From Vairimorpha apis BRL 01 (Eukaryota > Microsporidia > Nosematidae), in assembly GCA_000447185.1 (NCBI GenBank), contig KE647357.1, positions 2,573 to 66,572 of the forward strand: a stretch of 64,000 bases of DNA, read 5' to 3'. The translations under genes and the position numbers were made by a program. The notes beneath the pieces were generated by a model. The model saw only the letters and a list, made by a program, of their open reading frames with translations. It did no database searches and was not told the origin of the DNA. Below are positions 55,251 to 64,000 of the stretch, one piece after another (position 1 is the stretch's first letter; the number at the start of each line of letters is the position of its first letter).

Positions 55251-55735
55251 TTTTTACTTGTTATTAATATAAATTAATCTTTAATAAAACAATCTTATAC
55301 ATTAAATATAATAAATACATTCAAAATTTGATTTTTTAGTTTGATTTTTTATGTAAAAAACAAATTTTAACAAGTTAATAACTTGATAATTTATAACTTA
55401 TAATTTTTGTCTTTACAAAAATTTCTTAGATTATTTTTTAATTTTAAAGTTTTTAATATTTTTTTTGTTAATTTTGCACAAGTTGGGTAAACTTAAAGAT
55501 CTCAAAAATTCTTAATTTTATAAAATTTAATTAAAAGTTTTTGTACATTCATAAATCATTTTTTATCTATTAAAAATATTTATGCAATTAATTTATTCAA
55601 GAATTACACGAACGTTAAAATCTCTAACAATAAACTCAACATCTTTGTGCAGGACATTGTGAAAAGAAAATAATCTTAAAAAAGGTAGGTAACTAGTATA
55701 AACAACTTATAAACAGTAAAAATAAAAAAAAGGAA
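55251..55735. other. AT-rich spacer between two facing element copies
   Basis: Mostly plain AT-rich DNA. From about 55610 the composition begins to resemble the relic that follows. Confidence 0.4.
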
Positions 55736-55925
55736 GTATGATCTGTTAGTGTATGAGCTTGAATTAGTTTATAATACAGAATAAAAATTATTCGTTTATC
55801 CTAACATTGGATGGATTGTAGACTACATATCATAAACAGTACTCAAAGAAAATTAATTCTCTACTAGTATGGAAGCTTACATAAAAATTAAAACCCTAAA
55901 GAAAACGATTGAATTATCCCTCTTG
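55736..55925 (+). mobile_element. Strongly decayed retrotransposon relic, endonuclease tail
   Basis: The plus strand reads KYDLLVYELELVYNTE, then a stop, then YPNIGWIVDYIS, a stop, and later STSMEAYIKIKTLKKTIELS. This matches in order the KYDLLANELG, YVITWDGIV and IEAYIQ...KKTLESIS parts of the other copies. It faces the large element on the minus strand, so the two lie with 5' sides towards each other. Confidence 0.65.
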
Positions 55926-57441
55926 ATTACTAAGACGACTTGAAGAAGATTGTATTAGAATCAACAACATTGAGCTTATAAAAGTTAATTTTATAGAATA
56001 GACAGATACAAGTAATTGGTGTAAAATTAAGGACTGTGAACGAAAAAAAAGAGAAACTATATTAAATAATCTTTCATCTATAAATATGTTCAATATGATT
56101 TATATTATAGAAATTTCTTAAAAAATTTTCATATTAAAATCTTTGACAGAGTAAAAAAATCATCCCATAATTTTTACATTAAAGAACATAAATAAGGATC
56201 TATTATGACAGAAATGTATTTATTTATAAACCTACATTTGATTTTTTATTTTTATTAAAATGAAAATATCTAAAATTAATAACTTTTTTTTAAAAGAATG
56301 TTACTGAAGTATTAGAAACAATAACTATATAATACAATGAGATAAATAAAAAATAGTATTTATTTTAAATCTTTTTTCAATCTATAATAAAATAACTAAA
56401 TTTTTCATTTATTTAATTTTACAAAAACTATTAAAATAATTATTTTTTTTAATTTTAAAAAAATATCTACTACTTAAATTTATATTTTAGTTTATTTAAT
56501 ATATATATTATTTTAAAATATAAATTATTACATAGATTTTTTTTGTTTTAATTTTTTAAAACCTAAATTATGAATATTTTTATAATGATATATGTAGTTA
56601 ACTTTTGAATTTGAAGTATTTTTGAATTTTTATATAATATATTTATTTTATAATAAAAAATTATAACTTTTTTTATTTATTTCAATTTTATTTATTTATA
56701 TTTTTTACATCATTAAAATAAATATTATATTAATAAATAAAATATACACGTAATTTTGATTATATATAATGTTTTGGACAAATTTATAAATATAATAAAA
56801 ATTAATAAATTTTTACAAATTATAAATAATAGAATATTTTGTTTTTTATATTGTTTAAAATTTCTGACATATTAAATTAAAATATTTTTTTAATTCAAAG
56901 ACCTTTAATTTTTTAGATTTAGACTACATTTAAATCGTATTTTTAAAATATATTATAAAATATTATTGTTATTTAATTATATGATAATAATAATAAAAAA
57001 TTTTCTGCTTACTAAAAAATTATTTTTTAATTATAAATTAAAGACAATTTATTTTACATTACAAAAAATTATATTTTCATTTAAAAAAATATATTTTTTT
57101 TAGATATGATATAAACCAAAATGCAAAGTAAATGTTTTTTATTGGTTATTAAATTATAAAATTAACAAAACTTTATATACAATAAAAATTGGGTATTAAA
57201 AACAAAAAGTAATAAATCAAAAATTAAACAAAAATTTTAATTTACTCACTTTTAAATTTGTAGAACAAACTAACATACAATTTGATTGGCATCTAAATAT
57301 AAATCAGTTATCGAAAAAATATATCTGATAAATTGATAATTTTAAGTAAACCAGTAGAAAATTTCTTTTTTTAATATAACTAATATAATGATTTGTTATG
57401 TTATTTATATAAAAAATTTGAAATAATATATCAATACGTAA
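55926..57441. other. 1.5 kb AT-rich spacer
   Basis: Apart from decayed sequence up to about 56050, nothing is supported. Confidence 0.5.
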
Positions 57442-57996
57442 ATGATCTTAGAATTAAATCAAAATGATTTTTTTTATGAACTATGTGAAAACGATGAAGT
57501 TTTAGTCTATGAAGAAGAAGATAAATTTTACAAACGGTTTTGTTCATGTTTATCAGATTCTGTAGTAAAAATATGCGTAAAAAATATGGAAACACTAAAA
57601 AATCGTTTATTATATGACCTTAATGTATTTGATTTACCATTTGCTATTTATTATAGTAATGTTATAACTAAACATCACAAAATACAGAAAGAGGTCAATC
57701 GTATTGATCTTATTAAATATGATTTGTTAGAGAGAAAAGTTAATAAAATTATTTATTTAAATAATGTGGCTATTTTTTTAGAAGGTCGTCCTGGTGAGAC
57801 GGATGAAGAAACTACTAAAATCATTGAACAATTTGAATCCATACCTTATGTATATTATAATGTTTTATTAAATAATCGTTTACGAAATTATGTTACAGAT
57901 ATGACTAAATGTAATACATTTCCTCAAATATACATTAATGGTAATTATATCAAAAATCACAAAAAAATACCACAATTACTTTCACAGATCAAGTAA
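57442..57996 (+). CDS. Grx3/4 (PICOT)-like protein lacking the CGFS cysteine, copy 1
   Basis: The 184-residue protein has two parts. The first (1-85) is thioredoxin-like, with a strand VVKICVKNM and the cis-proline segment FDLPFAIYYSNVITKHHK. The second (about 100-184) follows a monothiol glutaredoxin: KIIYLNNVAIFLEGRPG, a helix EETTKIIEQF, a strand YVYYNVLL, then TFPQIYINGNYI. Grx3/4 proteins use CGFS and glutathione to hold an Fe-S cluster. Here CGFS is replaced by acidic/Thr residues (GETDEET), and the later GG is also lost (IKNHKKI). It is paralogous to the gene at 60110, 2.1 kb away on the same strand. No CCC/GGG start signal is seen. It is probably a non-catalytic paralog. Confidence 0.65.
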   Translation: MILELNQNDFFYELCENDEVLVYEEEDKFYKRFCSCLSDSVVKICVKNMETLKNRLLYDLNVFDLPFAIYYSNVITKHHKIQKEVNRIDLIKYDLLERKVNKIIYLNNVAIFLEGRPGETDEETTKIIEQFESIPYVYYNVLLNNRLRNYVTDMTKCNTFPQIYINGNYIKNHKKIPQLLSQIK

Positions 57997-60109
57997 AATT
58001 ATAAAAATTTGTTTTTATGTTTTATAAAATTTTTTTTGTACAATTAAATTTTTGTTTATAAAATAAATCTACTTAAAATTATATAAAGTATTTTTTAATT
58101 AAGAAAATTGAAACTTTCTAAATATATAAATTATTAAATTGATTATAAGTTTGTTTTATTTTATTTATATCATAAATTAATTTATTTTTAAACTACATTT
58201 TTTGTTAATTTATTTTTTATATCATTATTTTGTTATTAATAATTTGAATTTATTAGAAAAATGTTTTTAAATGCAAAAAATTTAAATAAAAATATTATTC
58301 TATTAAATAATAGTATATAAGATTTTATGATTATAAATAATTGTATTTTTATATTTTCACATCAAATTCCTATTCATAATTTTTTTTAATGAGCAATTAT
58401 TATTTTCCTAATATACTTTTTTAATTAAAATGAAATATAAATAATTTGTAAATTATAATTTTAAATGATGGATTATTATGTAACAAAATAAGGCATATTT
58501 TTGCTTTAATTAAAACACAATTATAATTTGTTTTAGAGACTATTTTTATATTTTTAAAATGATTTCTAGTTAATGTTTAATCTAAATGATTAATTCATTT
58601 TTTAATCAAATTTTGGTCATTATATATGATATTTTTAATTACTTATTAAATAAAGTTTACACAATATTATAAGTTAATTGTAAAGTTAAAATTTTTTTCG
58701 TTTTATTATAATATTTTTTTTTACTTTAATTAATGTAGTTAAAATAAATTTTATATATTAACTAAAATTAAAATAATACTTTGTATTACAACATTAATTA
58801 AATAAGAAAAATTGGTTTATCACCATTTGATAAAAAATTTTAAAACAAAAAGAAAATATAAAGACTTTTATTATAAAAAAATTTAATATTTATAATTTAA
58901 ATAAAATCAAATCAAATCAAATAAAACTTAAAAATTAATATATAAAAAAAATAAATATTTTAAGGATTAGATAATTGTAGAATTTAAATATTACATTATA
59001 ATTAAATATTTATAAATAAAAAATATTTAAACTATTTTATTTATTCGATAAATAAAAAATACAGTAAAAGTAAAATTTATAGTTTATTTAATTTTTGTAC
59101 AATTAAAATAAATTTTAAATGTACATAATTTAAAATTGCAAATTAGGTAAATACACATTTTATACTAAATATTTTATTGAATATTATTTCATATTTTATA
59201 AATATTATTATTGATAAAACAACAGTATAAAATTTTTTCAAAATTTTAGCGTCTTTTTTTACCATAATTTAAAATAAATTTTAAATGCAAAGATCTATTA
59301 AAATTTTTAATTCTATTGATTTTTCAAATTATTATTATTTTTAACAGTTTATAATTTAACAAAAAATCGTATTTTTCAATTAAAATGCTATATTTATTAT
59401 TGACAAACTAATTTTTTTGTTTTTTATAGAATATAAAATTATTTTATAAATTTTAATAAAAATTTTAAAATTTCTTTTTTTATTTAAAATATAATGTATT
59501 TGATTTTAAATTTTTAAAAATTATTAATTTTAGACTTTGAGTCAATATTATATATAAATAATATCTTACTGTAAACAAATAATAATTATAAGTAATATTT
59601 AATGATTAATTTTCATATAAATAAAATTTAAAAAATTTATCTAAATTTTTAATTAACTAATTATTTTTTTGATAAAAAAGTTTAATAATTTTAAGCAAAA
59701 ACAAGGTTGTTTTTATTTATTAACTATAATTTATCTCATATTTTTTAATAGCAAAAAAATCAAAATTTATATTAAGTAATAAATTAAATTTATATCATGT
59801 TTAAAATTTTTTCTTTTTATGTATATCATAACTTGTTTTTATTTTAAAAATTTGCTTTGACAGATTTGATGTTTAAATGAAAAAGATATGAATAAATTTT
59901 TAAATTTTTTTTAATTTAACAAAAGTAAAAATTTTATAAAATACCTTGTAGGAAAGATCTAAATTGTTATAAAACCAGATAAATGTATGTATATTAAAAT
60001 TTAAATTCGATTTTACAGTTTTTGTAACATATAACTATTGTATTTATAGATGATAAATAAATTAAAAGGTTTGACTAGTTTATTTATATAAAGATTTTTT
60101 AATATCTAA
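57997..60109. other. 2.1 kb AT-rich spacer between the paralogs
   Basis: No gene remnant of a third copy is visible. A short TCAAA tandem occurs at about 58905-58922. Confidence 0.5.
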
Positions 60110-60670
60110 ATGAGAATAGAACTTGATCAAAATGAATTTTTGTATGAGTTATGTGAACATGATGAAGTTATAGTTTATAAAGATGAGAATGATCCTACAT
60201 ATAAAAAATTAATATCTTGTTTTTCAAAATCAGTTGTAAAAGTATGTGTTAAAGATATGGATACACTTAAAAATATAATTATGAATGATTTATGTGTTTC
60301 AGAAATACCATTTGCAATATATTGTGGTCATATTATTACTAAGCATCATAAAATTCAAAAGGAAATAGAACGAATAGATTTTTTTAAAGAAAGTATCTTA
60401 GAACGTAAAATACAAAAAATAATTTGTTTAAATGATATTGCTATCTTTATGGAAGGTAAACCAGAAACTACAAATGAACAAACTTTAGAAATGCTAAAAA
60501 TATTTAAAAATATATCTTACGCATATTATAATGTACTTTTAAATGAAAGACTTAAACTTAAAGTCATCGATATGACAGGATATTTCAACTTTCCTCAAAT
60601 TTTTATAAATAGTAATTTTGTAGGTGGTATAGAAGAAGTATTAAATTTACATCATAAAGGAGAACTATAA
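60110..60670 (+). CDS. Grx3/4 (PICOT)-like protein lacking the CGFS cysteine, copy 2
   Basis: The 186-residue paralog of the gene at 57442 shares about half its residues by eye and the same two-part layout: N-terminal thioredoxin-like (VVKVCVKDMDTL, SEIPFAIYCGHIITKHHK) and C-terminal glutaredoxin-like (KIICLNDIAIFMEGKP, YAYYNVLLNERL, NFPQIFINSNFVGGIEEV). It keeps the glutathione-binding-type GG before the last helix, which copy 1 lost. Like copy 1 it lacks CGFS (ETTNEQT in its place). Duplication followed by unequal decay is the simplest history. Fe-S ligation through this site is impossible as written; a scaffold or binding role is inference. No start signal is seen. Confidence 0.68.
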   Translation: MRIELDQNEFLYELCEHDEVIVYKDENDPTYKKLISCFSKSVVKVCVKDMDTLKNIIMNDLCVSEIPFAIYCGHIITKHHKIQKEIERIDFFKESILERKIQKIICLNDIAIFMEGKPETTNEQTLEMLKIFKNISYAYYNVLLNERLKLKVIDMTGYFNFPQIFINSNFVGGIEEVLNLHHKGEL

Positions 60671-61796
60671 AATTAATGATATAAATTAAATATTGTTTTT
60701 ACAAAATGTTATATTTAATATACATATTAAACAATTTTTTAATTAAGAAAATTATTTTTGAAAAATAGTATTTTATATGACTATTTATTCTATAGTTTAT
60801 GTAAAAATAAATAATTACTTTAGTAAAAACATTGGTTTTAATTACAATCTTATAAACATCATATTTTACTTCTAGAATATATTCATATATACGAGTTCAC
60901 AAATTTAAGCTCATATATGTCGTTTTCAAAACATGGATTAGACGTATGATAAATATAGCTACTTTTGTTATTCTATTATATATTGCTATGATAGTTTATG
61001 ATGTTATTTTATCATAATATATAGTATAATTTATATTTTTTATTAATTCATGACTTATAGTTATAGCCCGCTAGTAGTTATATGTTTTTTCCATTCTTAT
61101 ATCTTTTTTAATATGTAAGCTGTAATTTCATCCCATCACTTAATATTTCTTTAATTTCTTTAACAAATTTAATAATTTCTTTAAATGTATTTTTTATTTA
61201 TTTTTGAAATCGACGAATTTTATTAATTTATATATGTATTAAGAACATACATCATAAATGATTAAATAAGAACCTTCAAAGATTCACTATAACCATTATT
61301 AAAAAAAAATTGGAAATTTATACTTTTCAATTTTAATTATTGCCTCCTCTTTTAGTAATGTATTAACATTCTTTGACACTATGTAACCATATTGTATGCA
61401 AACTTATATTTTTTTTAAAAATATAATTTTATCTTGAAGTGAATATAATTCACCATCTTTTAGTTTAGTATATTTTCATAGTAAACCAAGGAAATAATTC
61501 TTTGATAAATACTAAAAAAAACTATTTTTATTTTGTAATTTTTTGAATGATTTATTTTATATTTTAATGTATAAATAGATTTCTTAATTTCATGGAAAAT
61601 TTTCATAGTATTTACTTTAAAATACTGTACTTAACCATAGAAAGAATTAAATCTTAGAATGATGTGTATTTCTAACATCACATGTTTAAAAATAGCTATA
61701 CTTTTTAAATAATTTTTGATTAGATTTTAAAGTGTTGTGAAATTAAGAAAATTAATATTGTTTAAAAAATAATTACTTTTTTTGTAATTAATTTTA
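60671..61796. other. Intergenic region with a decayed, more complex island
   Basis: Between about 60880 and 61480 the sequence is less simple than other spacers. The minus strand reads FAYNMVT, KYKFPIF, NNGYSESLKV and WDEITAYILKKI in interrupted frames. It looks like an old gene or element; I could not identify it. Confidence 0.35.
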
Positions 61797-61801
61797 CCCT
61801 C

Positions 61802-63660
61802 ATGAATAAAGGTCTTACGCTTTTTAATAATAGCAGAAGGTTAGAAAATAAATATAATAAATTAAAACTTATAAGAAGTAAAATTATTAATGATATGTTA
61901 AAAGATTCGTTAAAAAAATCTCAGGCAAATGAACATGAATTGGAAATAAAAAATAATTTATTAGATGAAAAAATCCAAAATAGCTATAAACGGATTAATT
62001 TAATAGAGCAAGATATAAAAAATTAAAAAAAGAAGAAACTAATGTAAAGTCTAAATATTCTAAAATTTAGCAAAGAAAATGAAATTTTATTAAAAGAAAA
62101 AGAAAATTTTGATACAAAGTTAAATGACTTAATAGAACGAGAAAAGAAATTTGCAAATGAAGCACAGATATTTTCATTAGAAAATAAAGAGCTTCAAAAC
62201 AATTTAAATATTTTAAAAAATGAAAACTCTTCTTTGCATAAAAAAATTGAAGATCTTCAAAAGCAATTGGACATATTAAAAAAAGATAGTCAAAAATATA
62301 AACAAACAATTAAAAAGTATGAAGAGATAGAAAAAACATCTGATAAAAATAAGAAAATTACTGAAACAAACAATAAAAAATACAAAGATTTAGAAGTTGA
62401 ATATAATAAACTTAAACAAAATAATTCTAAATTAATCAATTTTAGTACAGAAAATGAGAAATTAAAAAAGATAATTCAAGATCATGAAACCATTGTACAA
62501 AATTTAAAAAATGAAATTTCTAAAGTTAAGAAAAGAAGAAATAAAAAATTGAAAAAAAAATTACTAGAAACAAAAATAGAACTTGATAAAGCTAATGATA
62601 AAATATTAAAAGTTGCATCCGAAGTTTTAAAAACTAAAAATAAAATTAAAGAAGAAAATGAAAATTTTTAAAAAACTAAATTAGAAGAATTAAAGAACTT
62701 ACAAAAAGAAAATAATGAAATTAAGAAAAATAATTCAAAAAACAATTTGATAATTTGAAAATTGAATATGAACAAAAAATATTAAAATATGAAAATGAAA
62801 TAAAACAACTTAAAAAGAAATAAAAGATAACAAGATAAAAAACAAGATGTTAATTTAAAAAAGGAAATTTTAAAGAAATATCAAAGCATGAAAAAAATTT
62901 AGAAAATAACAATAAGCAGCTTTTTGAAGAAATTCAAATATTGAAAATAGAAAATGACAAATTAAAATTACAAAATGAAAAACATGTTAAAATCAAAGAA
63001 TTCTTCTGAGAATTTTAATGAAATTATTACATCAATGAGTCAAAAAATTGATGAATTAAAAAAAGAATCTAAAGAAAACAGTGATATTTTAAACAAAGAA
63101 ATTATTAAATTTAAAAATATATTACGAGAAAAAGAAGAAGAAATTGAAAAAATTAGAAAAGTAAATGATGAAACATCTGTAAAAGATAATACAATTAAAA
63201 TATTAAAAGAAAGTTTAAAACTTAAAGATAAATTGTTAAATCAAAAGATTAATGTAAATAAGGACAATAAATATGAAATAAACGAAGATGATGTTTTAAG
63301 CAATAAGCAATTTAAAATGGAAAATTTAGGGAAGAATTTGAGAAAAACTAATGATATAAATAAAAATAACACTAATATAGTCAATAAAAATGATTTGGTT
63401 TCAAAACAAAAAAGAAAAATAAGCAAAATACAAAACCGAAAAATGAAAATAAAAAACTGAAAAAAGAAGAAAACATTGATGATCCTTTAAAGAATGGTTT
63501 ATCTAACAAAAATCAAAATATCGTTGATGAAACTAATAAATTTATCGATCTGGACTCTGTTGTTAAAGCAAAGGCAAAAAGTGCAATTAAAAAAAATACC
63601 TTTGATAGATAAATCACTTCCATGGAAAGATACAAATTCGTTTTTTGTCTAATTTAACTT
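61802..63660 (+). pseudogene. Long coiled-coil protein gene, heavily fragmented
   Basis: The ATG at 61802 has CCC two bases upstream, a good start context. From there coiled-coil sequence rich in Lys, Glu, Asn and Leu runs almost without pause to 63.6 kb (LENKYNKLKLIRSKIINDML; LHKKIEDLQKQLDILKKDS; SKNSSENFNEIITSMSQKID), ending with a more complex segment (IPLIDKSLPWKDTNSF). It is split by many breaks: near 62026, 62068, 62671, 62755, 62822-62860, 63003, 63460, 63600 and 63648. Some need one added base in an A or T run, but others need two, or are in-frame stops. It is either a pseudogene or poorly resolved sequence. SMC-, myosin-tail- or polar-tube-like roles cannot be told apart. Confidence 0.55.
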
Positions 63661-63702
63661 TTACAGATTCAAGTCCTGTTATAAAAAAATTTGATAAAAA
63701 TA

Positions 63703-63705
63703 CCC
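63703..63705 (+). promoter_or_regulatory. CCC abutting an ATG
   Basis: CCC lies directly before the ATG at 63706, as at BUD20. This could mark a new gene start or be chance inside the preceding gene. Confidence 0.3.
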
Positions 63706-64000
63706 ATGAATAAAGATAAAAATGAAAATAATGAAAATTTCACTTTATTTGATGAAAATAGATTGTTTAACACAGCTGAAATTAATTATTTATGCGATAT
63801 ATTAAATTCAAATTTTTCAGATTTAACAGAACAAGATAAAAAAGATTCTGAAAATGCAAATATAGATCAATTATTTGCAAATTTAAGACTTATGCTTTTA
63901 GATTTAAAAAATAAAAAAGAAGTTGTTTCTGTATATGCTTCTAAAATATTATATGGTATAAAATGGTGGATAGAAAAAGAGGGAGCATCATTTATAATGG
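63706..64000 (+). CDS. Unknown protein, partial, runs off right edge
   Basis: An uninterrupted frame of 98 codons reaches the window end. After an Asn/Lys/Glu-rich start (MNKDKNENNENFTLFDENRL) it becomes well ordered and helical (EINYLCDILNSNFSDL, LFANLRLMLLDLKNKKEVVS, ASKILYGIKWWIEKEGASF), suggesting a folded domain. It could be a separate gene with its own CCC signal or the C-terminal domain of the preceding coiled-coil gene, joined by a two-base correction. No family is recognised. Confidence 0.5.
   Translation, partial: MNKDKNENNENFTLFDENRLFNTAEINYLCDILNSNFSDLTEQDKKDSENANIDQLFANLRLMLLDLKNKKEVVSVYASKILYGIKWWIEKEGASFIM

Noticed and set aside
62067..62309. Minus-strand frame opposite the coiled-coil gene
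   Set aside because: Its Leu/Phe-rich translation is the complement of Lys/Glu-rich coiled-coil codons.

Overview
The window looks like nuclear DNA of a microsporidian with an AT-rich, gene-poor genome. Base composition is extremely AT-rich outside a few genes. The recognisable proteins are eukaryotic but short (a 304-residue RFC small subunit, a stripped-down CEF1, a BUD20). No spliceosomal intron is needed by any gene. Many start codons are preceded within about 15 bases by a CCC- or GGG-type motif, a signature described for microsporidian genes. The species cannot be named from the sequence. Genes occur about one per 2 kb, separated by long AT-rich spacers with little visible content.

A caution runs through the annotation. 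At least 15 breaks in 11 otherwise coherent genes lie in A or T runs, and every one is repaired by adding a single base. The uniform direction points first to homopolymer under-calling in the assembly. Transcriptional slippage is the interesting alternative. I give full spans across these breaks and state where each lies.

Layout. 1-5.2 kb: end of a Rho-like GTPase, a 5'-truncated retroelement copy, a possible GT-B glycosyltransferase, a CEF1-type Myb protein and a Spa2/GIT SHD-domain protein, all but the retroelement on the minus strand. 5.6-9.7 kb: RFC3 clamp loader, a helical protein, BUD20, another retroelement relic and an AT-hook protein. 11.3-18.9 kb: a membrane J-protein divergent from a tiny acidic gene around a GGGG-TTTA-CCCC palindrome, a secreted unknown, a small basic protein and a SNARE-like tail-anchored protein. 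20-32.5 kb: GATA factor with an overlapping uORF, a three-RRM protein, SOF1, isopentenyl-diphosphate isomerase, small unknowns, an Nnf1-like coiled coil, lipin and a secreted unknown. 34-48 kb: secreted protein, PMT-derived MIR protein, Ran-binding protein, asparagine/lysine-rich broken ORFs, a beta-propeller-like protein and ER Hsp70 (BiP). 47.7-57.4 kb: gene desert plus a nearly complete but decayed non-LTR retrotransposon (reverse transcriptase, CCHC-type zinc motif, restriction-like endonuclease) and a facing relic. 57.4-64 kb: a tandem pair of Grx3/4-like proteins that have lost the CGFS cysteine, then a fragmented coiled-coil gene running off the right edge.

Taken together, the known genes cover replication (RFC3), ribosome biogenesis (SOF1, BUD20), splicing (CEF1), transcription (GATA), nuclear transport (RanBD), phospholipid and isoprenoid synthesis (lipin, IDI) and the secretory route (BiP, J-protein, PMT-like, SNARE-like). 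The most unusual items are the cysteine-less glutaredoxin pair, the GT-B-like protein, the palindromic divergent start signal, the one-directional frameshifts, and a retroelement family with at least five copies that are G+C-richer than the host DNA. No tRNA, rRNA or CRISPR array was recognised.
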